Both the position numbers and the translations under genes were made by a program. 64,000 nt of DNA from NCBI GenBank assembly GCA_036494575.1, contig DASXOE010000083.1:18126-82125 (forward strand), given 5' to 3'. The notes beneath the pieces are model-generated. The model did no database searches, had not been told where the DNA came from, and worked only from the letters and a program-made list of their open reading frames with translations. The DNA is from DASZFV01 sp036494575. Lineage in GTDB: Bacteria > Myxococcota_A > Polyangia > Fen-1088. This document shows positions 1 through 7,795 of this stretch, piece after piece (positions within the stretch are counted from its first letter, which is position 1; each line of letters opens with the position of its first letter).

Positions 1-454
1 CGCCCAGCGAAAAGCCGATGGCGAACAGCGGTACGTCCGGCTCGCGCGCGTGCAGGGTGCGCACGACGAGATCGAGGTCCGCGGTGTCGGCGGCGTGATA
101 GAGCCGCGGCCGGAGGTTGCGCAGCCGCCTTCGAATGTCGCGCGGGTCGCGCGCGCACGAGCGGAAGTTGAGCACGGTCCCCCGCCACCCCGCGCGCGCG
201 ACCAGCAGGGCCAAGCCCTGCGAGTGCAGCGAATACGCGCTGCCCTCCGTTCCGTGCAGCAGGATCACGCGCGGCGAGCCCGGCGGTCCGGCCGCGTGGT
301 CGAGCACGAGCTCGTCGCAATCGGGCGTCGCGAGCACCTCCCGCTCGAAGCCGACGAGGCGCCGCGAGCGCGCGAGCCGCGCCCACAGCGTCTGCAGGTG
401 CGGCCCCCGAATCCACCAACCGGGCCGGGCGGAGGCGAAGTCCATTTTGGGCAC
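1..454 (-). CDS. YheT-family alpha/beta hydrolase, N-terminal part (runs off the window)
   Basis: The first 151 residues are visible and the C-terminal half lies beyond base 1. The sequence shows the family hallmark HLQTL at residues 19-23, the oxyanion-side motif LLHGTEGS at 65-72, NFRSC at 96-100 and the nucleophile elbow GFSLG at 147-151. These fit the YheT/UPF0017 alpha/beta hydrolases, cytoplasmic enzymes with poorly defined ester substrates. The catalytic Asp and His are expected outside the window. I chose the GTG at 454 because a GAGGGG lies just upstream; an ATG at 445 is possible. It starts 14 nt after the stop of the upstream PIN toxin and is probably cotranscribed with it. The family call is confident, the substrate unknown. 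Confidence 0.85.
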   Translation of the reverse strand, partial: MPKMDFASARPGWWIRGPHLQTLWARLARSRRLVGFEREVLATPDCDELVLDHAAGPPGSPRVILLHGTEGSAYSLHSQGLALLVARAGWRGTVLNFRSCARDPRDIRRRLRNLRPRLYHAADTADLDLVVRTLHAREPDVPLFAIGFSLG

Positions 455-468
455 GCGTGAGTCGCCCC

Positions 469-891
469 TCAACGTACGGGCATCGTGACCGGCACGACCT
501 GCCGGCTCGACCGCCGATACACGCGAAAGTCTGCGTCGAAAGTCATGATGCGCGCGGCTCGAATCGTTTCGGACATGCGGACCAGACACGCGTCAGCGAG
601 AGACATGGGCACGTCGGCGTACTTCGCCATCATGAGCGCGACGTTCTCGTGCTCCTCTTCAAGACGAAAAGCAATCCGAAGCGCACGCCGGGCGAGCAGG
701 GCCATGAGCGCGCGGCCTGCTCCATCGATGCGTCGCAAGAGGAAGGCGGCTTCCGTCATCACGGGTTCGCAGGTCAGCAGCGGTGCTCGGACCTCACGGA
801 GCCGCGCCTTGACCCACTCATGGTTCTTCTCGCGCCTGTTGAGAAGCGCCACGAGAGGGCCGGTGTCGAGGATGGTTGCGGGCTCCATCAC
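469..891 (-). CDS. vapC: PIN-domain toxin, VapC-like
   Basis: This 140-residue protein has the size and acidic pattern of a VapC ribonuclease. D9 lies in ILDTGPL, E47 in the second conserved segment, D100 in SLADA, and D119/D121 in TFDADF; together these would bind the catalytic Mg ion. Such toxins cut tRNA, rRNA or mRNA and are held inactive by the cognate antitoxin. Its ATG overlaps the stop of the upstream antitoxin gene by 4 nt (ATGA), the usual arrangement of a translationally coupled toxin-antitoxin pair. No key residue seems missing, so the toxin looks intact. The target RNA cannot be read from the sequence. Confidence 0.88.
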   Translation of the reverse strand: MMEPATILDTGPLVALLNRREKNHEWVKARLREVRAPLLTCEPVMTEAAFLLRRIDGAGRALMALLARRALRIAFRLEEEHENVALMMAKYADVPMSLADACLVRMSETIRAARIMTFDADFRVYRRSSRQVVPVTMPVR

Positions 892-1142
892 TTCCCGAAG
901 CCGCGCAGGTGCTTCGGATTGCTCCCGAGATCGCTCGGACCTTCGAGCGATCCCACGAGGTCGTCTATCAGATCGAGGACGGAACCGACACCCCGGGAGG
1001 ACTCGGCCTTTAGTCTGAGCGCCAGTCCTTCACGGAGTAACTCAGCCTGCGGCCTCCCGTTCTTGCGTGACAATGCCCGCAGGCGCCCCGCGAGGGCGCG
1101 AGGTAGTTTCAGGGTCACGAGCTGCGAAGTCTTGACAGTCAC
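888..1142 (-). CDS. Ribbon-helix-helix antitoxin, VapB/CopG-like
   Basis: This 84-residue protein starts at a GTG (1140-1142). Its N-terminal stretch SQLVTLKLPRALAG is a typical RHH beta strand, followed by helices with KNGRPQAELLREGLALRL. The C-terminal half is acidic and polar, as expected for the part that wraps the toxin. It precedes and overlaps the PIN toxin gene by 4 nt. RHH antitoxins bind their own promoter as dimers, so autoregulation is likely. A longer upstream reading frame exists but lacks protein-like composition and overlaps the PAP2 gene, so I kept the GTG start. Confidence 0.8.
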   Translation of the reverse strand: MTVKTSQLVTLKLPRALAGRLRALSRKNGRPQAELLREGLALRLKAESSRGVGSVLDLIDDLVGSLEGPSDLGSNPKHLRGFGK

Positions 1143-1148
1143 TATACC

Positions 1149-1177
1149 AGTATGTCCGATCGGAGTAGTGAGTGCAA
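1149..1177 (-). promoter_or_regulatory. Candidate promoter of the toxin-antitoxin operon
   Basis: On the minus strand a TTGCAC box (1172-1177) is followed after 17 nt by CATACT (1149-1154), each matching four of six consensus sigma-70 positions. Transcription starting about 7 nt downstream would begin at or next to the GTG start at 1142, which would make the antitoxin mRNA leaderless. An 8-bp CCGATCGG palindrome lies in the spacer and could be an operator. This is a pattern match only. Confidence 0.35.
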
Positions 1178-1303
1178 CTCCGCGCCCAGGTCTTACAAGC
1201 GAATGTCGATTCCGACATCGCCGGCGAACGTTTTTCAACGGCGGTCTGTCTGCCGCGGTCATGCTCGTTCGTCGTATCAACCGCGACACGAAGAAGTGAG
1301 CCG

Positions 1304-2122
1304 TCAGAAGGCGCCCGTCACGGCCAGCCCGCTCGTCTGTGGGCCGGCCAGGGGCATCGCCTGCAGGTCGAGCGTGTGCAACGCGGGCACGGCGAGCCCG
1401 AAGCTGGTTCCCACGGCGGCGCCCACGAGGACGTCGCTCGGGAAGTGGCTGCCGGCCTCGACGCGCGCGAGGCCGACGAGCGCCGAGCCGGCGAGTCCGA
1501 CCGCCAGCGTGGTCCTGGCAAGCCCGGACCGACCAAGGCGGCGCAGCGCGCGCGTCGTGGCGATCGAGGCGGCGACGCAGTTCGCCACGTGGCCGCTGAA
1601 GAACGATCGGCCGGCGTTCGCGCCCTCCCTCTCGCTGAGGGGCGCGCTGTCTCCGTAGAGGCGCGGGCGCGGGCGCCCGACGGCGTAGCTGACCGGCGCC
1701 TGGACCGCGACCGTCATGAGGACGGACTCGCCCACGACGAGGACGTCGGTCCAGGCCGAGCGCGCGCCCTCTTCGAAGATCAGCGCCGCCGGCACGAGGA
1801 CGAGCACTGCGGCCGTGGTGAGGTCTCCCGCCGTTTGCCAGCGGGCGCTGTAGTAACCGGCGAACGGCCGGTCGAAGGGGTTGACGTTCGCGCGGTTGCA
1901 GCGCGGCGCGCAGCCGGGCGCGTCGGTCTCCGACATGAGGAGGTAGCTCACGGAGAGCGAGCCACCGAGCAGCAGCATGGGGACGTCGAGGTCGAGCGAG
2001 AGCTGGTAAGCCGGGCGCGCCTCGGACGCATACGCGGCGAGGGGAGACGCAGTTTCGACGAGGGCGACGGCCGCGAGGGCGGTGAGGGCGGCGACGAAGG
2101 AGCGCGGTTGAAACACGTTCAC
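1304..2122 (-). CDS. PAP2-superfamily membrane phosphatase, paralog 1
   Basis: The 272-residue protein begins with a hydrophobic N-terminus and contains the PAP2 signatures: GRPRP at 149-153, SFFSGH at 173-178 with the catalytic His, and ARVEAGSHFPSD at 219-230 with the second catalytic His and Asp. Such enzymes remove phosphate from phosphatidate, undecaprenyl pyrophosphate or similar lipids at the membrane. The Lys that normally starts motif one is not present at the expected distance. A conserved CxxxC segment near residues 71-75 recurs in the next gene. The upstream gene, 12 nt away, is a clear paralog, so the two are probably one operon from a tandem duplication. The lipid substrate is unknown. 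Confidence 0.85.
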   Translation of the reverse strand: MNVFQPRSFVAALTALAAVALVETASPLAAYASEARPAYQLSLDLDVPMLLLGGSLSVSYLLMSETDAPGCAPRCNRANVNPFDRPFAGYYSARWQTAGDLTTAAVLVLVPAALIFEEGARSAWTDVLVVGESVLMTVAVQAPVSYAVGRPRPRLYGDSAPLSEREGANAGRSFFSGHVANCVAASIATTRALRRLGRSGLARTTLAVGLAGSALVGLARVEAGSHFPSDVLVGAAVGTSFGLAVPALHTLDLQAMPLAGPQTSGLAVTGAF

Positions 2123-2134
2123 CTGCCCTTTCGA

Positions 2135-3094
2135 TCAGAAGCGCGCGCAGAGCGCGAGCCCGTGGGTCCCTTCGCCCATGACGGGTACGACCGCGACGGG
2201 CGAGCCGTGCAGCGAGGGAACGAGTACGCCGAAGGAGGTGCCTACCACCGCGCCTCCGACGGAGTCCGTGATGAAGTGCATGCCGCCGAGCACGCGCGCA
2301 GCCGCGACCAGCGAGGCGAACGCGCCGCCGACGCCGAGCACGATCCACGGCGCGCTCGAACGGGGGTGGAGTCGCCGCATGGTCACGAGCGTCGAAGTCA
2401 CGACGGCGAAGCTCACGGCGGCGTGGCTGCTCAAGTAGGACAGGTCGGCGTCCGGCCCGTTGCGCGTCGCGAGCGGCGCCTTCTCTCCGTAGAGGAAGGG
2501 ACGCGGCCGTCCCGCCGCGAGCGTCAGCACGGTCGCGACGCCCGTGGCGGAGAGCGCCGATTCGGCGACGACGGCGGCGTCGTTGAGGCCGGGTAGAAAT
2601 CCCTCATCGGCGAACAGCACGGCCGCCGCGCCCACGCTGATCCCGATCAGGCCGTAGTTCGAGACGCTCTGCCAGCCCGGGCTCCAGTAACCGGCCGTCG
2701 TCCGATCGATCACGTTGAGATCGCTGCGCGGACAGAGCGGCGCGCAGGAGGCTTTCTGCGTACGGATGAGGCGCCCCCCCGCGAAGACGAGCCCTATGCC
2801 GAGCAGCGGCAGATCGACCTCGGCGTAAAGCTGAAACGCGGGCTTGAGCGGGTTGGCCGGGCTCGGTACGAGCGGATGGAGCGCCGCGGCCGCGGCCTTC
2901 TTCTTCGCCTCGTCGACGTCGTCTGGAGCGGCGCCCGGCGCGGGCGGCGCGATGGATGGCGCCGTCAGAGCGGGTGGCGCGACCGCCGCCGGGACGGCCG
3001 GGGCGGCTGGCTCGGCATGGGCCAGCTGCTGCGCCGACGTCGCGGCGGAGAGGAGCGCGCAGAAAAAAACCGTCGTCGCGCGCTCGGGAGTCAC
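2135..3094 (-). CDS. PAP2-superfamily membrane phosphatase, paralog 2
   Basis: Like its neighbour it carries GRPRP followed by FLYGEKAPL, an SYLSSHAA box with the catalytic His, and ARVLGGMHFITD with the third-motif His and Asp. The segment CAPLCPRSDLN matches the CAPRCNRANVN of the downstream paralog. The first-motif Lys is again missing. I placed the start at the GTG at 3094 because it gives a short n-region before a good signal sequence (FFCALLSAATSA); an in-frame ATG at 3166 is the alternative. The mature protein begins with an Ala/Pro-rich linker. It is divergent from the lipid kinase gene, and together they suggest phospholipid or lipid-carrier phosphate metabolism. Confidence 0.82.
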   Translation of the reverse strand: MTPERATTVFFCALLSAATSAQQLAHAEPAAPAVPAAVAPPALTAPSIAPPAPGAAPDDVDEAKKKAAAAALHPLVPSPANPLKPAFQLYAEVDLPLLGIGLVFAGGRLIRTQKASCAPLCPRSDLNVIDRTTAGYWSPGWQSVSNYGLIGISVGAAAVLFADEGFLPGLNDAAVVAESALSATGVATVLTLAAGRPRPFLYGEKAPLATRNGPDADLSYLSSHAAVSFAVVTSTLVTMRRLHPRSSAPWIVLGVGGAFASLVAAARVLGGMHFITDSVGGAVVGTSFGVLVPSLHGSPVAVVPVMGEGTHGLALCARF

Positions 3095-3230
3095 CGTCGC
3101 GTGCCACGCCAGACCGTCCGGGTCACCGTTTCGTGACAGTACTGCGCGGTGCAGCTCGACGGGCATGATCGGACGCCGAAGGCTGCAAACGCGCAGCCAG
3201 GGCCGTCGGTCGGTATTAGGTTCGCTCGCG

Positions 3231-4253
3231 ATGGCAAAAAAGAAGAAGAAAAAGGAGAAGAGGGTCGTGGCCGTCGTCGCCCACACTGGCAAGACGCTCG
3301 GGCAGGGTCTCGACGAGCTGCGCCGCGTGCTCGCTGCGGCCGGTCAGCCATCGCCGCTCTGGAGAGAGGTCTCGACGAGCCGCGAGGCGCCCAAGGCGGT
3401 CCGCCGCGCGATCGAGAAGGGCGCTCGGTTGATCTTCGTGTGGGGCGGCGACGGCATGGTTCAGCGTTGCGTCGACGCCGTCGGTGGCAGCAAGGACGTC
3501 GAGCTCGCGATCGTTCCGGCCGGTACGGCCAATCTCCTGGCCGGCAACCTGGGCGTCCCGGCCGACATCGCCCAGGCCGTCGAGATCGGGCTGCGTGGGA
3601 CCCGGCGAAAGCTCGACGTCGGCAAGGTCAACGGCGAACGCTTCGCCGTCATGGCCGGCGTCGGGTTCGACGCGCGCATGATCGGCGGCGTCAGCCCGGC
3701 CGAGAAGCGGCGAACGGGGCGCCTGGCCTATTTTCGCAGCGGCTTTCAGGCCATGCGCGCGCCCCTCGTTCGCGCGGCGGTCACCGTCGATGGCTCCGTT
3801 TGGTTCGAAGGCAAGGCCAGCGCCGTACTCGTCGCCAACGTCGGCACGGTCACGGGCGGCCTGGAGGTGTTCCCGAGCGCCTCTCCGTCGGACGGGCTGC
3901 TCGACGTCGGCGTCGTCACCGCGCACGGCACGCTGGAGTGGCTCAGCGTCTTTTCCCGCGTGGCGGCCAAGAGCCTCGAGCAATCGCCGCATGTCCAGCG
4001 CACGCGAGGCAAGAAGATCGTCGTCGAGCTGGGCCGCAAATCGCCCTACGAGCTCGACGGGGGAGGCCGCGGCGCGGTGAAGCGCCTCGAGTTTCGCGTC
4101 AAGCCCGCTGCGATCAGCCTGTGCGTGCCTCGTGCGCGGGCGAAGGTAAGCCCAGCGCTCAGCGGAAGTAGAGCTCGAGCCCGACCGAGGCGCGATACTG
4201 CGGGTACGAGAACGGCACCCCCCGCAGCTGCGGAACCGGCACCGCTACATTGA
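3231..4253 (+). CDS. Diacylglycerol-kinase-family lipid kinase (YegS/BmrU-like)
   Basis: This 340-residue cytoplasmic or peripheral membrane protein starts at an ATG followed by a run of lysines (residues 3-10). The catalytic signature GGDGMVQ is at 72-78, where most family members have GGDGT, and PAGTANLLA at 96-104 is the second conserved nucleotide-binding motif. The family phosphorylates diacylglycerol, sphingoid bases or phosphatidylglycerol. The basic N-terminus may help membrane contact. The last ~32 codons form an Arg/Ala/Pro-rich tail that overlaps the 3' end of the convergent gene by 95 nt, so the tail may be recent and non-essential. It is divergent from two lipid phosphatase genes. 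Confidence 0.88.
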   Translation: MAKKKKKKEKRVVAVVAHTGKTLGQGLDELRRVLAAAGQPSPLWREVSTSREAPKAVRRAIEKGARLIFVWGGDGMVQRCVDAVGGSKDVELAIVPAGTANLLAGNLGVPADIAQAVEIGLRGTRRKLDVGKVNGERFAVMAGVGFDARMIGGVSPAEKRRTGRLAYFRSGFQAMRAPLVRAAVTVDGSVWFEGKASAVLVANVGTVTGGLEVFPSASPSDGLLDVGVVTAHGTLEWLSVFSRVAAKSLEQSPHVQRTRGKKIVVELGRKSPYELDGGGRGAVKRLEFRVKPAAISLCVPRARAKVSPALSGSRARARPRRDTAGTRTAPPAAAEPAPLH

Positions 4254-5844
4254 GCGGGTTGACGATGAGGTAGAAGAGACGCGACACCTTCCACTCGAGC
4301 CCGAGCGGCGCGAGCCCGACGTAGATGCCAGTGCTGCCCTTGGGCGCGCCGTACAGATCGATCAGCAGGCGCGACATTCCGGCGTTGCCCGTGATCCGCA
4401 GATTGAACTTCTGGTACGCCAGCGGCAGCCGAAAGATCACCGTGCCGTACAAGTTGAAGGCCCCGGCGCGCACCGTGCTCGCGCCGTTGACGGCAATGAA
4501 AGGGTTCCACTCGCCATCGACGCCGAAGGTCCAGTGTTTGGTGAGGCGCAGGCGCGCGCCCACCGCGCCCGCGAACGCCTCGTCGCTGATCGATCCCGAG
4601 CCTCCGACGTAGGCGCCGAACGCGGTCTGCGTCGGGTCCGGACGGCCTGGTTCGGGGACGGGCGTCTGCGCGAACGCGCGGGGGGAGGCCAAGACGGCGA
4701 GCCAAGCGATGCCGAGCGCGAGCAGAACGCCGCGGCGGCGCCGCCGCCCGCTCGCGAAGAGCGCCGTGAGCGCGGCCAGCGCGACGCCGCACCAAGTCGG
4801 GACCGCGCCGCCGGACCCGGCTCCGCCCACGGCGCAGCCGAGCGCGGACCCATTACCGTACGCGTGCTCGGGCGCGTCGCACCACCCGTTGTCGAAGGTG
4901 CATCCGGGCGAATATCCGAGGTAGGTGTCGAGGGCCGCCTGCACGCCCGCCATCTTTTGGTCGTGCGTCTGGCCGGGGGCGAGCGTCGCGCGCAACACCG
5001 CAGTCGCTGCCTCGGTGGCCAGCTCGCGCCGGCGCCGCCGCAGGTCGTCGGGATCGTCGCACCGGTCGAGCTCCGTCGAGTGCGGCGGCCCGTCATTTGC
5101 CTCGGTGAAGTCGCGGTCCACGACGTCCACCCAATCGAGGAGGGTCGTGATCGCCATCCCGTCGGGCGTGCGAAACGTGTGGCTGAAGCTGTCCTCGACG
5201 GCGTGCAGCGCCTGCCCCATGCGCACGTAGTAGGTCGGCAGCGGCGCGTTCACGCCGTGGCGAATCGCGAGGTAAACGCGCAGCGACGTGCGCTTGCCCG
5301 GGTCGGGCGCGCCGGTCTCGTCGAGCCCCTCCAGGGCCTGACCGACGCGTTCGAGAATGAAGGCTCGGCACGCGTCGAGGGCGGCCTGCGCTCCGTCGCT
5401 GCCCTCCTGGTGCGCGCCGCGCAGGCAATGCTGCATCTGCGTGCTCGGGTTGCCATGGACGAGGGCAAGCTGGCTCGCGTCGAGGGCGTCGTGCCCCTGG
5501 AGGTCGTTGTCGCGCACGCCGACCAGCAGCGTGGCGGCGCCGAGATCGGTCATGTCGTCCGCCGGCGCGAACTGGAGATCGCCGATGAGCGCGCGGTCGT
5601 TACGGTCGGCCGCGATTGGCGCCGCCGCCGCGAGCTCGAGCCGCACGGCGCGCAGCGCGTCCGTCGTGACCTTCTCGTGGCAACCCGCGCTCACGACCGA
5701 CGAGATCGTGTAGGCATGGGCGACGTGGCCTGGGGCCGCGATCCATCCGCAGATGATCCCGGCGCTCATTGCGGCGGACGCCCGTCGTCTGCGTGGAAAT
5801 CCTTGGTCCACTGGGCGCGCTTCCATGGCGGCCGAAAATAGCAA
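4159..5844 (-). CDS. Two-part secreted protein: phospholipase-C/nuclease-like domain, sorting-tail-like segment, then beta-barrel-type domain
   Basis: The 561-residue frame has three parts. Residues about 45-330 start after a signal-like segment and contain GHDA at 118-121 and HAVEDSFSH at 214-222, a pattern seen in zinc-dependent phospholipase C-type all-alpha enzymes. Residues about 337-371 read Cys, Gly-rich stretch, hydrophobic helix and five arginines, like a MYXO-CTERM sorting tail. A second signal-like helix with an AFAQ end follows (372-393). Residues 405-561 have alternating hydrophobic strands and end in LELYFR, like an outer-membrane barrel. It looks as if two exported proteins are fused in frame. 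The start is uncertain (ATG at 5844, 5826 or 5769). The function is inferred from motifs only. Confidence 0.65.
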   Translation of the reverse strand: MLFSAAMEARPVDQGFPRRRRASAAMSAGIICGWIAAPGHVAHAYTISSVVSAGCHEKVTTDALRAVRLELAAAAPIAADRNDRALIGDLQFAPADDMTDLGAATLLVGVRDNDLQGHDALDASQLALVHGNPSTQMQHCLRGAHQEGSDGAQAALDACRAFILERVGQALEGLDETGAPDPGKRTSLRVYLAIRHGVNAPLPTYYVRMGQALHAVEDSFSHTFRTPDGMAITTLLDWVDVVDRDFTEANDGPPHSTELDRCDDPDDLRRRRRELATEAATAVLRATLAPGQTHDQKMAGVQAALDTYLGYSPGCTFDNGWCDAPEHAYGNGSALGCAVGGAGSGGAVPTWCGVALAALTALFASGRRRRRGVLLALGIAWLAVLASPRAFAQTPVPEPGRPDPTQTAFGAYVGGSGSISDEAFAGAVGARLRLTKHWTFGVDGEWNPFIAVNGASTVRAGAFNLYGTVIFRLPLAYQKFNLRITGNAGMSRLLIDLYGAPKGSTGIYVGLAPLGLEWKVSRLFYLIVNPLNVAVPVPQLRGVPFSYPQYRASVGLELYFR

Positions 5845-5939
5845 GCCGCGTGCCGGTCAGGCCCCATCGTCGATCGCCACTGCCTTCTTGCGCGCGCCGA
5901 CCCATCATTGGCAGGCGTGATCTCGAAGCGCGCGTTGGC

Positions 5940-6617
5940 ATGATGGGCCCCAGGGGTGCTGCTGCGGTTGCGCTCGGCCTCGTGCTCATGAGCGTTCACG
6001 CGGATGCCGCGTCGCTCCCGGATCGCCGCTTGCTGGAGCAGCGGCGCATCGACGACGCCGTGTGCGCGGACGCTGCCCGCGCGCGGACGTGGAACCGTGC
6101 CTGGGCAGCGATCTACGGTGTCACGGCGGTCGCCAGCGCCGGCTTCGCGACCTTCGCTCCGCCCGAGCACCTCGAGGAGCATCGCCGCGCGGCGCTCTAC
6201 GTGACGGCTGCCAAGGCGTCGGTCGGCCTGCTCGACAAGCTCGTCGATCCGCTCCGTGTCGACGCCGCTGGCCCGTGCGACCACGACGCCTCCGCATCGG
6301 GCTGGGTCCTCGAGGCGAGCCGCCGGGGCATGCTTTCGGAGGCGGCGCGCCGCGAACGCCGCGCCCTGCTCACGAGCGTGGTCGGCGGCCTCGCCGTCAA
6401 CAGCATCGGGTTGCTGTACCTCGGCCTCGGGCGCCACGCCTGGTCCACCGCCTGGGTCTCCTTCGGCGTCGGCTTCGCCGCGAGCGTCGCATCGGCTCTC
6501 ACGGCGCCCGTCAAGTCCTGGCTGCTCGAGCGCGAGCTCGGTCCGCCTCTCGACATCGCCGTCCTCCCCCTCATCGAGCGTGACGGTCTCGGGCTCGCCG
6601 TCCGCGCCCGCTGGTAA
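5940..6617 (+). CDS. Hypothetical exported/membrane protein
   Basis: I do not recognise this 225-residue protein. The start is the ATG at 5940, directly followed by a second ATG, and gives a signal-like N-terminus ending near HADAA. Three further hydrophobic stretches are visible (about residues 50-70, 145-165 and 170-195), so it may be an integral membrane protein. It has a region rich in charged residues around EEHRRAAL. Its 3' end overlaps the convergent BrkB-type gene by 47 nt. It diverges from the two-part phospholipase-like gene across about 95 nt. Confidence 0.6.
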   Translation: MMGPRGAAAVALGLVLMSVHADAASLPDRRLLEQRRIDDAVCADAARARTWNRAWAAIYGVTAVASAGFATFAPPEHLEEHRRAALYVTAAKASVGLLDKLVDPLRVDAAGPCDHDASASGWVLEASRRGMLSEAARRERRALLTSVVGGLAVNSIGLLYLGLGRHAWSTAWVSFGVGFAASVASALTAPVKSWLLERELGPPLDIAVLPLIERDGLGLAVRARW

Positions 6618-7524
6618 GGTCGCCCGTGCGCGCATCCGTTCCGGATCGCACGGCCTCGAGCTCGGCGGCGATGGCGACGCCGAAAAAGATCGCGACGGCC
6701 GAGCAAAAGGTCCAAAGCTGGAGCGCGACGATGCCCGCGAGGGGCCCGTAGACGACGCCGAAAGCCGAGCTCGTGCGGAAGGCCACGCTGAACGCGACGG
6801 TGACGAGCGTCCAGCCGAGGACGCCGATCGCGCCGCCGAACGCCAGCCACGACCATTGCGGCTGCCGGCGGCGCGGCGCCCAGCGCATGATCGCCCCGAA
6901 GGACGCTGCGGCCAGGCCGAGCGCGACGGGCCACCGTCCGATGCGCCAGGCGTGCTCGGCGCTGTCGCTCGCAGCGGACGAGAGCTCGCGACCGGCCGTG
7001 AGGGCCGCGCCGGCTCCGACGAAGGCGGCGAGGATGACGAGCGCGAGGACGGCCGCGCGCCCGTATTTGCGCAGGAACGGCGGATCCTTCTCGATGCCGT
7101 AAAGACGGTTGATGCCGCGCATGAGCTGGCCCGTGGCCGTCGAGGCCGTCACGAGCGTCCCACCGAGCCCGACGAGGAGCGGCAGGAAGCGATGCTCGAG
7201 GCCGACCTTCTGCGCCTGCGCGACCGCCCGCGCGAGGACATGCCCGGCCGGTCCCGGCACGGTCTTCGCGACCGCGCTGAAGATCGTGCGGCTGAACTCC
7301 GACTGCCCGCAGGCCACGGCCAAGCCGACGAGCGCGATGAGGCCCTGCACGAAGACCAGAGACATCGCGAAGGCCAGGGAGCGCGCGTGGCTGAACCCGT
7401 CGGCGGCGCGCAGCCTGACGGCGGCATCGCGCAGGAGGCGCAGCCAGCCCGTGGCTGCAAGCGTGTGCCAGGCGTCGTCGCCCGACAAACCTCGCGTCTC
7501 TCGAACACGGTTGGCGGTGCTCAT
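6571..7524 (-). CDS. YihY/BrkB-family inner-membrane protein
   Basis: The 317-residue protein has six or so hydrophobic helices. The N-terminal part with SLAFAMSLVFVQGLIALVG matches the YihY/BrkB pattern, as does the segment TGQLMRGINRLYGIEKDPPFLRKYGRA, which is the family's most typical stretch. The family was once called ribonuclease BN in error; its real function is unsettled and transport or envelope roles are proposed. I chose the ATG at 7524 (MSTANRV) because the longer frame upstream is Arg/Ser-rich and not protein-like. A charged C-terminal tail follows the last helix. Confidence 0.85.
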   Translation of the reverse strand: MSTANRVRETRGLSGDDAWHTLAATGWLRLLRDAAVRLRAADGFSHARSLAFAMSLVFVQGLIALVGLAVACGQSEFSRTIFSAVAKTVPGPAGHVLARAVAQAQKVGLEHRFLPLLVGLGGTLVTASTATGQLMRGINRLYGIEKDPPFLRKYGRAAVLALVILAAFVGAGAALTAGRELSSAASDSAEHAWRIGRWPVALGLAAASFGAIMRWAPRRRQPQWSWLAFGGAIGVLGWTLVTVAFSVAFRTSSAFGVVYGPLAGIVALQLWTFCSAVAIFFGVAIAAELEAVRSGTDARTGDLTSGRGRRARDRHAR

Positions 7525-7563
7525 CCCTCGGCCTGCGGCGGGCTCGCTCGTCGCCGCAACTAG

Positions 7564-7578
7564 GGGGAATTCTTCCCC
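7564..7578. repeat. Short inverted repeat upstream of the BrkB-type gene
   Basis: GGGGAA and TTCCCC flank a 3-nt spacer, about 40 nt upstream of the minus-strand start at 7524. A second GC-only arm pair (7575-7580 and 7600-7605) overlaps it. It may be an operator or a leader hairpin. The rest of the 271-nt gap shows no convincing gene. Confidence 0.4.
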
Positions 7579-7795
7579 GCGAGGAACATAAGTCCCGTTG
7601 CGGGGAGCGCCAGGGGCCGCGCTACTTCTTGGCGGTCGTGCTCGCTTCGCCGGCATCGGCAGGTAGGCGTATGGAATTCGCGACGCGCGCCTCGACGGCG
7701 TCTCGTCCTTGCTGGCCCGCGGCCGTTCGAGAGAAACCCGCGCTGCTCGCCACGACAGCGACCCCCGTCGAATGGATTTCCGGCGCCAGAGCGCT

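Noticed and set aside
7622..7795. On the minus strand the frame of the cupin anti-sigma gene stays open for about 57 codons after its stop, ending at TAG 7622.
   Set aside because: It has no ATG and only one weak GTG (7751-7753), and its residues show no domain. It may be chance or a relic of a longer protein.
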